Of a stretch of DNA of 64,000 nt, positions 32,326-40,452 are shown one piece after another. The translations under genes were made by a program, and so were the position numbers. The stretch's first letter is position 1. Each line of letters starts with the position of its first letter. The notes below the pieces were generated by a model. The model was not told where the DNA came from, did no database searches, and was given only the letters and a program-made list of their open reading frames with translations. The stretch spans positions 2,108,001-2,172,000 of the forward strand of contig NZ_CP089466.1 in assembly GCF_021233415.1 (NCBI RefSeq), read 5' to 3'. Origin of the DNA: Halobacterium litoreum. GTDB lineage: Archaea; Halobacteriota; Halobacteria; Halobacteriales; Halobacteriaceae.

Positions 32326-34215
32326 ATGCCATCGGTCATCCGCGTCCTCCACGTCGAAGACGACCCCGGCTTCGCCGACCTCGCCGCGACGTTCCTCGAA
32401 CGCGAAGACGACAGACTCGACGTCGCCACCGAACACCGCCCCGAGGACGCACTCGACCGACTCGAGGACGAACAGTTCGCCTGTGTGGTCTCCGACTACG
32501 ACCTCCCCGGACGCGACGGCATCGAGTTCCTCGAAGCCGTCCGCGAGGACTACCCCGACCTCCCGTTCGTGCTGTTCACCGGGAAGGGCAGCGAGGAGGT
32601 CGCCAGCGACGCCATCTCCGCGGGCGCGACCGACTACCTCCAGAAGGAGACCGGCACCGAACAGTACGCCCTCCTCGCCAACCGCGTCGTGAACGCCGTC
32701 GACCAGCACGAATCCCGCACGAGTTACCGCGAGATATTCGAGAAAGCCGCCGACGGCATCTTCCTCCACGACCCGGAGACCGGACGCATCAACGACGTGA
32801 ACCCGAAGGCCGCAAAGATGCTCGGCTACGAGCGCGAGGAACTCACCGCGATGGACGTCGGTGAGTTCAGCGCCGACAGCCCCGAGTTCTCCCAAGACGA
32901 AGCGAGAGACCGCGTCCGCGCTGCCGTCGAGGAGGGACCACAGACCTTCGAGTGGCTGTTCGAGTCGAAAGACGGCGAGGAGTTCTGGATAGAGGTCCAC
33001 CTGAAACGCGCCGACATCGACGGGCGCGCGCAAGTCATCGCGATGACCCGCGACGTCAGCGAACGCAAGGAGCGCGCGCGACGCCTCCAGAGCCAGAAGG
33101 AGAAAGTGGAAGCCCTCCACCGGGTCGCGACCGACATCGAAGCCAGCGAGGACCGGTCCGACGTCTACGACCTCGTGCTCGCCGCCGCCGAAGACATCCT
33201 CGACTACGACCGCGGCATCGTCGACACCGTCGACGGCGACCGCCTCGTCCCCGTCGCAATCCCCGAGGGCGTCCCGGAAGCCGAGTACCACGAATCCATC
33301 CCGGTCGACGCCGACGACAGCCTCGCGGCGCGCGCCTACCGGACCGGCGACGCCATCGTCGTCGACGACGTCTCGTCGGTCGACGTCGCGCCCGCCGACC
33401 CGACGTACCGGTCGGCGCTCACCGTCCCGATTACCGGCTACGGCGTGTTCCAGGCCGTCGCGAGGGAGCGCGGCGCGTTCGGCGAGACCGACCGCGAACT
33501 CACCGAACTCGTCGCGACACACGCCCGCGAGACGCTCACGCGACTCGAACGCGAGGCCGAACTCCGAGAGTACGCCGCCGAACTCGAACGCCAGAACGAG
33601 CGCTTAGACGAGTTCGCGAGCATCGTCAGCCACGACCTCCGCGGCCCCCTGAACGTCGCCAGCGGCCGCGTCGCTCTCGAACGCGACGCACGCGACAGCG
33701 ACGACCTCGACATCGCGGTCGACGCGCTCGACCGCATGGACCGAATCGTCGACCGCACGCTCACGCTCGCCCGCGACGGCCGAGCGGCCGGCGACACCGA
33801 CCGCGTCGCCCTCGAAGCGACCGCGCGGCGCTCGTGGAGCGTCCTCGACACGGACGGCGCGACCCTCGACGTCGTCGGTGATGCCGCCATCGACGCCGAC
33901 CCCGAGCGACTTCAGCACCTCTTCGAGAACCTCTTCCGAAACTCAGTCGAACACGGGTCGACTAACGGCGAGAGCGTGACGGTGACGGTCGGCGCGACCG
34001 ACGACGGCTTTTTCGTCGCCGACGACGGCCCCGGCATCCCCGCCGAGGAACGCGACACCGTCTTCGACCGCGGTCACACCACCGACGAGGACGGCACCGG
34101 CATCGGCCTCGCCATCGTCGAGGAGATTGCCGACGCCCACGACTGGAACGTCACCATCTCCGAGAGCGACAGCGGCGGCGCGCGCTTCGACGTGACCGGA
34201 CTCTGTGACGAGTGA
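32326..34215 (+). CDS. Hybrid sensor histidine kinase: receiver-PAS-GAF-HisKA-HATPase
   Basis: The 629-residue soluble kinase has an N-terminal receiver domain (phospho-acceptor Asp57 in VVSDYDLPGRDG), a PAS domain (about 130-250, IFEKAADGIFLHD), a GAF domain (about 265-405), a HisKA helix with His436 in SIVSHDLRGPLN, and a HATPase with NLFRNSVEHG, ADDGPGIPAEE and GTGIGLAIVEE. No membrane helix is present, so it senses a cytoplasmic signal. Haloarchaeal kinases of this type often lack an adjacent output regulator; none is found here. Confidence 0.94.
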   Translation: MPSVIRVLHVEDDPGFADLAATFLEREDDRLDVATEHRPEDALDRLEDEQFACVVSDYDLPGRDGIEFLEAVREDYPDLPFVLFTGKGSEEVASDAISAGATDYLQKETGTEQYALLANRVVNAVDQHESRTSYREIFEKAADGIFLHDPETGRINDVNPKAAKMLGYEREELTAMDVGEFSADSPEFSQDEARDRVRAAVEEGPQTFEWLFESKDGEEFWIEVHLKRADIDGRAQVIAMTRDVSERKERARRLQSQKEKVEALHRVATDIEASEDRSDVYDLVLAAAEDILDYDRGIVDTVDGDRLVPVAIPEGVPEAEYHESIPVDADDSLAARAYRTGDAIVVDDVSSVDVAPADPTYRSALTVPITGYGVFQAVARERGAFGETDRELTELVATHARETLTRLEREAELREYAAELERQNERLDEFASIVSHDLRGPLNVASGRVALERDARDSDDLDIAVDALDRMDRIVDRTLTLARDGRAAGDTDRVALEATARRSWSVLDTDGATLDVVGDAAIDADPERLQHLFENLFRNSVEHGSTNGESVTVTVGATDDGFFVADDGPGIPAEERDTVFDRGHTTDEDGTGIGLAIVEEIADAHDWNVTISESDSGGARFDVTGLCDE

Positions 34216-34300
34216 CCGAGCCAGGGACGGCGAGAATCGGACCGTGCAGAACAGTCAGACGGACGTGTTCGAAACTACTCGATTGGAACTCAGAGAGAAG

Positions 34301-34374
34301 TCCGCCCTCCCCGATTTGAACGGGGGGCAAGTCGATCTACAGTCGACTGCTCTACCAGTCTGAGCTAAGGGCGG
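34301..34374 (-). tRNA. tRNA-Tyr (anticodon GTA)
   Basis: A 74-nt tRNA on the minus strand. Acceptor strands CCGCCCT and AGGGCGG pair, with discriminator A. The D-arm holds GCTCAGACTGGTAGAGC, the anticodon loop CTGTAGA has anticodon GTA, and the T-arm is CCCCCGTTCAAATCGGGG. CCA is not encoded and no intron is visible. Confidence 0.97.
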
Positions 34375-34400
34375 GCGCATCAGAATGTACGCCGTGGGCG

Positions 34401-34410
34401 AAATTTAAGG
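34401..34410 (-). promoter_or_regulatory. TATA-like box for tRNA-Tyr
   Basis: On the minus strand CCTTAAATTT lies 27-36 bases upstream of the tRNA-Tyr 5' end, the expected position for an archaeal TATA box. Confidence 0.5.
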
Positions 34411-34448
34411 GTTGTCATTCGGCGTCGGACGTTTGGCCGAGACTTATT

Positions 34449-34472
34449 ACCCCGGGGTTGGTACGTAGTACC
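34449..34472. promoter_or_regulatory. Two palindromes in the cdrL promoter
   Basis: ACCCCGGGGT (34449-34458) is followed by GGTAC-GTA-GTACC (34460-34472), ending eight bases before the cdrL ATG. A TATA-like ACTTATTA lies just upstream. A ribbon-helix-helix dimer is a natural candidate to bind, which would give autoregulation. The 9-mer TGGTACGTA is shared with the cdrS promoter (35049-35057). Confidence 0.5.
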
Positions 34473-34480
34473 GAACGGAC

Positions 34481-34996
34481 ATGTCGAAGATAACGTTCCG
34501 GGCGGACGACGACCTCGTGGCGGCCGTCGAGGACCTCGACGAGTCCAAGAGCGAGGTGATGCGCGAGGCGCTGCGCGCGTACCTCGACGAACACGGCTCG
34601 TCGGACGTCGGCGGCGCGGAGTCGCTGGACGCGGTGGTCGCGGAGCGCGTCGACGAGTTGGTCGACGAGCGCCTCGGTTCGCGGCGGGCGCCCGCACGGG
34701 ACGTGAACGTGAACATCTCGGTGGAGTCCGCGGAGGGACTCCGAGCGACGGAGGGCCGGGAACGCGAGTCGCGGCCCGCGACGGACGGCCGCCGGGAGCC
34801 CGCGGGTCGCGGCGGCGAACAGGCGTGTGCGCAGTGCGGGGAGGCGGTGTCAGACGACCACGTTTACTGCCCGAACTGCGGGGAGAAGGCGAGTCGCCGC
34901 GTGTTCTGCGAGTGCGGCGACGAGGTTCGCGCTGACTGGGCGTTCTGTCCGCACTGCGGCCGTCGGACGGCGTCGGCGAACGCCCTCGACAGGTAA
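34481..34996 (+). CDS. cdrL: CdrL-like regulator: ribbon-helix-helix plus double zinc ribbon
   Basis: The 171-residue protein has an N-terminal RHH domain (MSKITFRADDDLVAAVEDLD, then SKSEVMREALRAYLDEHG), a variable charged linker (about 60-112), and two C-terminal zinc ribbons: CAQCGEAVSDDHVYCPNCGE and CECGDEVRADWAFCPHCGR. The order RHH-zinc protein, short RHH protein, ftsZ2 is that of the cdrL-cdrS-ftsZ2 cell-division locus described in Halobacterium salinarum, where CdrS activates ftsZ2. The stop codon overlaps a GTAAGAC element. Confidence 0.87.
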   Translation: MSKITFRADDDLVAAVEDLDESKSEVMREALRAYLDEHGSSDVGGAESLDAVVAERVDELVDERLGSRRAPARDVNVNISVESAEGLRATEGRERESRPATDGRREPAGRGGEQACAQCGEAVSDDHVYCPNCGEKASRRVFCECGDEVRADWAFCPHCGRRTASANALDR

Positions 34997-35017
34997 GACA
35001 CCTGTTTACACGGGCCG

Positions 35018-35030
35018 TTAATTATATAAT
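35018..35030 (+). promoter_or_regulatory. TATA box of the cdrS-ftsZ2 promoter
   Basis: TTAATTATATAAT is the strongest TATA-like box in the region. Transcription should start near 35053-35058, exactly where the GTAAGAC-GGTC-GTCTTAC palindrome lies. This gives a leader of about 120 nt before cdrS, unusually long for haloarchaea; a second promoter nearer the ATG is possible. Confidence 0.55.
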
Positions 35031-35054
35031 GTGTGACGCTCTGGGTAGTGGTAC

Positions 35055-35072
35055 GTAAGACGGTCGTCTTAC
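35055..35072. promoter_or_regulatory. Palindromic operator GTAAGAC-n4-GTCTTAC before cdrS
   Basis: The two 7-mers (35055-35061 and 35066-35072) are perfect inverted repeats around GGTC. The 7-mer also occurs singly at 34993-34999 and 35119-35125 and inverted at 35149-35155. Five copies within 165 bp cannot be accidental. Likely binders are CdrS or CdrL, both RHH proteins, but this is an inference. Confidence 0.7.
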
Positions 35073-35111
35073 AGAGAATCGGGCGACGGCGCGGTCATGC
35101 CGCGTATCGCC

Positions 35112-35125
35112 GTCTTCTGTAAGAC
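35112..35125. promoter_or_regulatory. Second operator-like palindrome GTCTT-n4-AAGAC
   Basis: GTCTT (35112-35116) and AAGAC (35121-35125) flank CTGT, with the downstream half being a full GTAAGAC. It lies in the leader about 50 bases before the cdrS ATG. A further half-site GTCTTAC is at 35149-35155. Confidence 0.55.
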
Positions 35126-35175
35126 AGTTCGTGCGGTCGACCGGTGCCGTCTTACCACAAACGGGGAATCCAACC

Positions 35176-35343
35176 ATGGAGCGTGTGACACTCCGCATTC
35201 CGGAACAACAGATCGACGAGGTGGAACAGATGGTCGAACGGGGGAAGTTCCCGAACCGCAGCGAGGCGATTCGCTCGGCCGTTCGAGAGATGATAGACGA
35301 GCAGACCGACCAGACCAGCCCGAAAGGCTGGGCGAAGGTGTAG
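35176..35343 (+). CDS. cdrS: CdrS, short ribbon-helix-helix cell-division regulator
   Basis: The 55-residue protein is a bare RHH domain: [20 protein letters not shown] forms the strand and first helix, and [19 protein letters not shown] the second. CdrS of Halobacterium salinarum is a transcription regulator needed for normal division and controls ftsZ2. ATG 35176 gives exactly the known domain; an in-frame GTG at 35131 would add an unrelated tail. The ftsZ2 ATG is four bases after the stop, so both are on one mRNA. Confidence 0.92.
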   Translation: MERVTLRIPEQQIDEVEQMVERGKFPNRSEAIRSAVREMIDEQTDQTSPKGWAKV

Positions 35344-35347
35344 ACAG

Positions 35348-36538
35348 ATGCAGGACATCGTTCAAGACGCCCTCGACAACGCAGAAGCAGAGCAGCGAGA
35401 GATGGACGCCAGCAGCGAGGGCGACGAGTTCGGCGACCCGCGAATCGTCATCGTGGGCTGCGGTGGCGCCGGCAACAACACCGTCAACCGCCTGTACAAC
35501 ATCGGCGTCGAAGGCGCCGACACCGTCGCCATCAACACGGACAAACAGCACCTGAAGATGATCGAGGCCGACACGAAGATTCTCGTCGGGAAGTCCCTGA
35601 CGAACGGCCTCGGCGCCGGTGGCGACCCCTCGATGGGCGAGCGCGCCACCGAGATGGCACAGGGTACCATCAAGGAGGTACTCGGCGACGCGGACCTCGT
35701 GTTCGTGACCGCCGGCATGGGCGGCGGCACCGGCACCGGTGCGGCGCCGGTCGTCTCCAAGATCGCGAAAGAACAGGGCGCAATCGTCGTGGGCATGGTC
35801 TCGACGCCGTTCAACGTCGAGCGCGCACGCACGGTGAAAGCCGAGGAAGGTCTGGAGAAGCTCCGCACGGAGGCGGACTCCATCATCGTCCTCGACAACA
35901 ACCGCCTGCTCGACTACGTCCCGAACCTCCCAATCGGGAAGGCGTTCTCCGTGATGGACCAGATCATCGCGGAGACCGTCAAGGGCATCTCGGAGACGAT
36001 TACGCAGCCGAGTCTCATCAACCTCGACTACGCCGACATGACCGCCATCATGAATCAGGGCGGCGTCGCGGTGATGCTCGTCGGCGAGACCCAGGACAAG
36101 AACAAGACCAACGAGGTCGTGAAGGACGCGATGAACCACCCGCTTTTGGACGTGGACTACCGCGGCGCGAGCGGCGGACTCGTCCACATTACCGGTGGTC
36201 CGGACCTCACGCTCAAAGAGGCCGAGGGCATCGCGGACAACATCACCGAGCGACTCGACGCTTCGGCGAACGTCATCTGGGGCGCGCGCATCCAGGAGAA
36301 CTACAAGGGCAAGGTCCGCGTGATGGCCATCATGACCGGCGTGCAGTCCGCGCAGGTTCTCGGCCCGAGCACGCAAAAGCAGGCGGACAAGTCCCGCGCT
36401 GAACTCCAGGACGTCGAGTCCTCGAGTTCGAAGCAGCGAGCGGCCGACAACGCCTCCTCGGGCGGTAGCTTCGGCGCGCACTCGGACGGCGGCACGGACG
36501 AGGTCGAGCAGAACAACGGCCTCGACGTCATCCGGTAG
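35348..36538 (+). CDS. ftsZ2: Cell division protein FtsZ2 (tubulin family GTPase)
   Basis: The 396-residue GTPase assembles at midcell. The GTP-binding motif [14 protein letters not shown] lies at about residues 124-137, with [13 protein letters not shown] at 38-50 and the T7 synergy segment NLDYADM near 229. The N-terminal [18 protein letters not shown] and the acidic, low-complexity C-terminal tail (about 345-396) are those of haloarchaeal FtsZ2, which acts with FtsZ1 and is needed for constriction. Expression should follow the CdrS/CdrL operator array upstream. Confidence 0.96.
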   Translation: MQDIVQDALDNAEAEQREMDASSEGDEFGDPRIVIVGCGGAGNNTVNRLYNIGVEGADTVAINTDKQHLKMIEADTKILVGKSLTNGLGAGGDPSMGERATEMAQGTIKEVLGDADLVFVTAGMGGGTGTGAAPVVSKIAKEQGAIVVGMVSTPFNVERARTVKAEEGLEKLRTEADSIIVLDNNRLLDYVPNLPIGKAFSVMDQIIAETVKGISETITQPSLINLDYADMTAIMNQGGVAVMLVGETQDKNKTNEVVKDAMNHPLLDVDYRGASGGLVHITGGPDLTLKEAEGIADNITERLDASANVIWGARIQENYKGKVRVMAIMTGVQSAQVLGPSTQKQADKSRAELQDVESSSSKQRAADNASSGGSFGAHSDGGTDEVEQNNGLDVIR

Positions 36539-36634
36539 ACGCTCTTCTCTCGCCGCTTTCGCCACGAAACACTACCTTCGGTTGGTCTCCGACGCCGAGC
36601 GTTCGCTCGGCGCGCGCACGCTCCGTTCGCCGCG

Positions 36635-37597
36635 CTAGACGGCGTTGACGGCGTCGACGAGCGCGCACTTCCGGCACCGGTCGCGGGTCGTGGGCGCGCC
36701 GCAGTCCTCGCACTCCCCGACCTCTCGGTCTTCGTCGCCGTACTCGTCGGCGGCGAGCCCCGCGAGTTCCTCGTAGCCCGCCATGATGGAGTGCCGCGTG
36801 CCGGGGTGGTTCTCTTCGAGTTTCAGCATGAGGTCTTGAATCTCGCCGCGGAACGCCTCGCTGGCGTGCGGGCACTCGGCCATGTGTACCGGGAGGTCCC
36901 GCAGTTGGGCGTACAGCGCGATTTCCTTCTCGGGGACGTCCCGGAGCGGTTTCGCGCGCGGAATCATGCCGTCTTTCTCGTTGCGTTCGTCGAAGGGGCC
37001 GAGACTGGCGTCGAAGTGCTTCGCGACCTGTTCGACGTTCCCCTCCAGGATGTTCATCAGCGCGGTCTCGGCCTCGTCGTCTAAGTTGTGGCCGGTCAGG
37101 AGTTTGTCGGCGCCGAGGTCGTCGGCGTACCGCGCGAGGATGTCCCGCCGGAACACCCCGCAGTACGCGCAGGGCGCCATGTCGAGTGGGTCGTCCTCGG
37201 CGACGTCGTCCATCTGCACGTCGAACTCCTCGTCGTACGTGACGACCTCGTGGCGGATGTCGCGGTCCGCGGCGAGTTCCTCGCAGGCGTCGAGGCTGGC
37301 GTCCCGGTAGCCCTCGATGCCCTCGTGGATGGTGAGCGCGACCATCTCGACGCGCGGGTCCTCCTCGAAGGTGTCGTGGAGGATGTCGGTGAGGACGACG
37401 CTGTCCTTCCCGCCGGACAGCCCGACGACCCACGTCTCGGGGTCGTCGGGCGTGGCGTCCGCGGGCAGCATGTCGTCCTCGCGGACGCGGCGGCGCACGC
37501 GGCGTTCCACGCTCTCGAAGAGGTGTCGCTCGCAGAGGTGGGTGCCGGAGTACGCCGCGTGCATCACTGCCTCGCGGTCGCACTTGGTGCAGTTCAT
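36635..37597 (-). CDS. ncsA: tRNA 2-thiolation protein NcsA
   Basis: The 320-residue protein adenylates and thiolates U34 of Lys/Glu/Gln tRNAs, in haloarchaea with the ubiquitin-like sulfur carrier SAMP2. An N-terminal zinc finger (CTKCDREAVMHAAYSGTHLC) is followed by the PP-loop VVGLSGGKDSVVL (about 57-69), the active-site-type PCAYCGVFRRDIL and a C-terminal zinc finger CEDCGAPTTRDRCRKC. The length is typical of Ncs6/TtuA-type enzymes. It stands alone, divergent from no gene with related function. Confidence 0.95.
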   Translation of the reverse strand: MNCTKCDREAVMHAAYSGTHLCERHLFESVERRVRRRVREDDMLPADATPDDPETWVVGLSGGKDSVVLTDILHDTFEEDPRVEMVALTIHEGIEGYRDASLDACEELAADRDIRHEVVTYDEEFDVQMDDVAEDDPLDMAPCAYCGVFRRDILARYADDLGADKLLTGHNLDDEAETALMNILEGNVEQVAKHFDASLGPFDERNEKDGMIPRAKPLRDVPEKEIALYAQLRDLPVHMAECPHASEAFRGEIQDLMLKLEENHPGTRHSIMAGYEELAGLAADEYGDEDREVGECEDCGAPTTRDRCRKCALVDAVNAV

Positions 37598-37687
37598 CGC
37601 CGTGACGTTGTGTTGGGCGCTGTTTCACCGTTTCGCCTCGGGCGAGCGAACCGACCGATAAATCACACTTCGCGATAGCAAATTCGG

Positions 37688-37710
37688 GTGCGCGGCGGAA
37701 TCCCGCGCAC
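37688..37710. terminator. Hairpin between the HD gene and ncsA
   Basis: GTGCGCGG (37688-37695) and CCGCGCAC (37703-37710) form a perfect 8-bp stem with a 7-base loop. It lies 68 bases after the HD-gene stop on the minus strand and could mark the end of that transcript; no strong T-run follows. Confidence 0.35.
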
Positions 37711-37777
37711 AGATTCGAACGCGACCGAGCGCGGCGGCTGTCCGGCGAAAGAGCGCAGAAAGGAGTTTCCGGCCGTT

Positions 37778-39154
37778 TCAGGCGTTCTCGTCGTGGAACC
37801 ACGCAGTGAGCGTCTTCGTCGCGCGCTTCTCGACGCCGTGGGGGACGAAGACGAACGGAATCGGGCTGTCGAACGCGCGGTCGCCGTACAGCCCCCAGTC
37901 GCCGACCGAGCGGGTCGTGCCGCCGTACGCGATGGGGATGTCTTCGAGAGCCTGTGGCTCGTACTCGGGGACGTAGGACTGCTCGATCCAGATTTCGCGA
38001 GTGGGGACGCCGAGTTCGCCCGCGAGTTCGCGTTCGAGGCGGTCGCGGTTCTCGGTGAGCCAGTCGCCGAAGGCGTCTATCGGCGCGTCGACGCGGTCGG
38101 CGTACGCGATGCGGTGTTTCCAACAGGTCTCGGGGAACTGCCGGCCGCGGAAGCGGTCGTAGTGCGTGGCGAGCGCGGAGTCGGGGTTGTCGCGGGCGGC
38201 GACCCGCAACCGCTCCATGATGGTGTTGTCGTCGACGCCCTCGCTGACGACGTTGTCGACGGTGACCGGCGGGCGGTCGGCGACGGCCGCGAGTTCGTCG
38301 AGGAGGTCACGGAGCAGCGCGTGGGCGTACACCGACTTGTGGTGCTGGGTGACCCACATGTAGACGGCGATGCGGCCCTCGAGGTAGTTCCCGATGGTGG
38401 ACAGCGCCTTGTCCGAGAGCGCGAGGCCCTCGTCGGGGTGGGCGGTGTAGGACGCGACCATGCGCGCGGTGTCGAAGGAGAGGACGTCGGCGCCGGTCAT
38501 CTCGTTGTCGCGGACGATGTAGTCGAGGCGGTCGACGTCGATGGGGGAGTGGAGAATCTGGGCGGCGACGCCGTGTTGCCAGCGCCCGCCGCGTTCGTAC
38601 GCGAGGCTGTACCCGAGGATGTGCGCGCAGACCTCGTGTGGGTCGACGTCCACGTCGCGGAGGGCGTCCGCGAACTCCCGGCAGACGAGCAGGCAACCGA
38701 GGAGTTCGTGCGCGCTGGCTTCCCGGATGGGGGCGTCGCCGACGCCGGCGTCCTCGAAGGTGGCCTGGAGGCCGTGGTCGGCGAGGCGGGCGCGAATCTC
38801 GTCGGTGTCGAGGAAGCGCTCGCCGAGGTGGGAGAATGGCGGGTGACCGACGTCGTGGAGGAGCGCCGCGCACTCGAGCGTGCGCTGGATGTCGTCGAGT
38901 TCGGCGGTGGTGGCGTCCCGGTAGAAGTACTGCTGTTCGCGGAGGTTCTCGAAGACGGTCTTCGCGAGGTGATAGACGCCCAGCGAGTGCTCGAAGCGCG
39001 TGTGGTTCGCGCCGGGGTAGACGAGGTTCGTCGCCGACAGTTGGCGGACGTGGCGGAGTCGCTGGAACGGTTTGGTGTCGAGGATGCCGTCGACGAGCGC
39101 TCGGTCGAGGTCGACGTAGCCGTGGACGGGGTCTTTGAGTTGCGTACTGGGCAT
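37778..39154 (-). CDS. HD-domain phosphohydrolase (dGTPase/SAMHD1-like)
   Basis: The 458-residue enzyme begins KDPVHGYVDLDRALVDGILD and has the HD metal site: NHTRFEHSLGVYHLA (first His), ALLHDVGHPPFSHLGE (the HD pair) and IDVDRLDYIVRD with the last Asp. This set is shared with dNTP triphosphohydrolases such as SAMHD1. The substrate is unproven; a nucleotide role is plausible. Length and C-terminal region agree with archaeal HD family members. Confidence 0.9.
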   Translation of the reverse strand: MPSTQLKDPVHGYVDLDRALVDGILDTKPFQRLRHVRQLSATNLVYPGANHTRFEHSLGVYHLAKTVFENLREQQYFYRDATTAELDDIQRTLECAALLHDVGHPPFSHLGERFLDTDEIRARLADHGLQATFEDAGVGDAPIREASAHELLGCLLVCREFADALRDVDVDPHEVCAHILGYSLAYERGGRWQHGVAAQILHSPIDVDRLDYIVRDNEMTGADVLSFDTARMVASYTAHPDEGLALSDKALSTIGNYLEGRIAVYMWVTQHHKSVYAHALLRDLLDELAAVADRPPVTVDNVVSEGVDDNTIMERLRVAARDNPDSALATHYDRFRGRQFPETCWKHRIAYADRVDAPIDAFGDWLTENRDRLERELAGELGVPTREIWIEQSYVPEYEPQALEDIPIAYGGTTRSVGDWGLYGDRAFDSPIPFVFVPHGVEKRATKTLTAWFHDENA

Positions 39155-39354
39155 GGCTGGGTGGCCGTCCGGAGTGGACGCGCCGGAAGTGTCGATGACA
39201 GGGCGTGGAGAGCCGTCGGTCTTACGGTCGGCAGCGGCAAGTCCCAGCGTCGTCCGAGAGCGTCCCCGGTTCGTGCTGAGCAGGCGAGTCCAGTATCCGC
39301 AAACCGCGCTTTCGATTTCAGAAACTCATAAGTGCCGTAGTCGCCAAACAAATA

Positions 39355-39370
39355 ATTAGACGAATCTAAT
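39355..39370. promoter_or_regulatory. Palindromic operator ATTAGA-n4-TCTAAT of the Mn/Zn ABC operon
   Basis: ATTAGA (39355-39360) and TCTAAT (39365-39370) flank CGAA; a further half-site-like CTAGG follows at 39371-39375. It is 18 bases before ATG 39388, overlapping the probable transcription start. The pattern TTAGR-n4-YCTAA equals that at 3646-3661. A DtxR/MntR-family repressor (for example SirR or TroR type) responding to Mn or Fe is the expected binder. Confidence 0.6.
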
Positions 39371-39387
39371 CTAGGTTGTCTCCCACT

Positions 39388-40452
39388 ATGGTACTCGACA
39401 CGCACGACGAGACGACGAGACGGCAGGTACTGCGAGCAGGCGGGGCGGCAGCACTCGCAGGCCTCACGGGTTGCACAGCACTACCGAGCGCACCGGTAGA
39501 AGCCAGCGGTGACGACGACGAACCGGTCGCCGTGGCGTCGTTCTTCAGTTTCTACGACTTCGGCAGACAGATCGCCGACGGCACCCCGCTGACGGTGAAG
39601 AATCTCGTCCCGACCGGGCTCCACGGCCACGGCTGGGAGCCGAACGCCCGCATCACGAAGCAAATCATCGACGCCGACGCGTTCGTCCACGTCGGCGAGG
39701 ACTTCCAGCCGTGGGCCGACCGCGCAATCGAGACGGTTCGCGGCGACAACGTCGACACCGCACTCATCAACGCCCGCGAAGGCGTCGAACTGGTGGACCT
39801 CGCCGCGACGCTCGACCGGGACGAGGAGGGCGTCGGCTCCCAGCGCGGCAAGGACCCACACTTCTGGCTGGACCCCCGGCGCGCGAAGCAGTCCGTCGAC
39901 AACATCGCCGACGGGTTCGCCGAGATTCTCCCCGACTACGCGGACACGTTCCGGGAGAACGCGGACGCCTACAAGACCGACGTGTTGGACCGAATCGACG
40001 CCGACTACGCTGACATCTTCGACCGTGCGAGCCGCGACATCGTCCAACTGGCCGCCCACAACGCCTTCCAGTACATCGGCGTGCGGTACGGCGTCGAGAT
40101 GCGGCCGCTGGTGACGAACCTCGCAGCGAGCGGCGACGTCAAGCCAGCGGACATTCGTGAGGCCGCCCGGGTCATCCGGGAGAACGACATCCGGTACATC
40201 GCGAACGGCGTCTTCGAGGCCCAGCGGCCGGCCGAGCAACTGGTCCGCGAGACGGGCGTCGAGGCGTACTTCCCCGTGACGCCGTACGCGGGCGTCCGCG
40301 AGGAGTGGGTTACGGAGAACTGGGGCTACGAGGAGATCGCGTACAACATCAACATGCCGACGTTCGAAATCGTCCTCGGCAACGAGACGCCCGCGGAGGC
40401 CGCGCCGTGGGACGGCTGGGTGGACGAGTGGCAGAACTTCGAATCGATATGA
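39388..40452 (+). CDS. Metal (Mn/Zn) ABC transporter substrate-binding lipoprotein
   Basis: The 354-residue cluster A-I binding protein carries a Tat-type signal with lipobox: TRRQVLRAGGAAALAGLTGC (about residues 10-29). Metal ligands are suggested by His in LHGHGWEP, DPHFWLDP and AAHNAFQYIG. The fourth acidic ligand, near the C-terminal VTPYAGV, is not obvious. It corresponds to the YcdH component of the Halobacterium Mn uptake operon (with ZurA and ZurM), by similarity of arrangement. ATG 39388 is chosen because the Tat motif then begins at the right distance. Confidence 0.92.
   Translation: MVLDTHDETTRRQVLRAGGAAALAGLTGCTALPSAPVEASGDDDEPVAVASFFSFYDFGRQIADGTPLTVKNLVPTGLHGHGWEPNARITKQIIDADAFVHVGEDFQPWADRAIETVRGDNVDTALINAREGVELVDLAATLDRDEEGVGSQRGKDPHFWLDPRRAKQSVDNIADGFAEILPDYADTFRENADAYKTDVLDRIDADYADIFDRASRDIVQLAAHNAFQYIGVRYGVEMRPLVTNLAASGDVKPADIREAARVIRENDIRYIANGVFEAQRPAEQLVRETGVEAYFPVTPYAGVREEWVTENWGYEEIAYNINMPTFEIVLGNETPAEAAPWDGWVDEWQNFESI

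Noticed and set aside
35097..35555. A frame starting in the cdrS leader and crossing cdrS and ftsZ2
   Set aside because: It is out of frame with the clear RHH domain and the FtsZ2 N-terminus; composition is that of a shadow frame.
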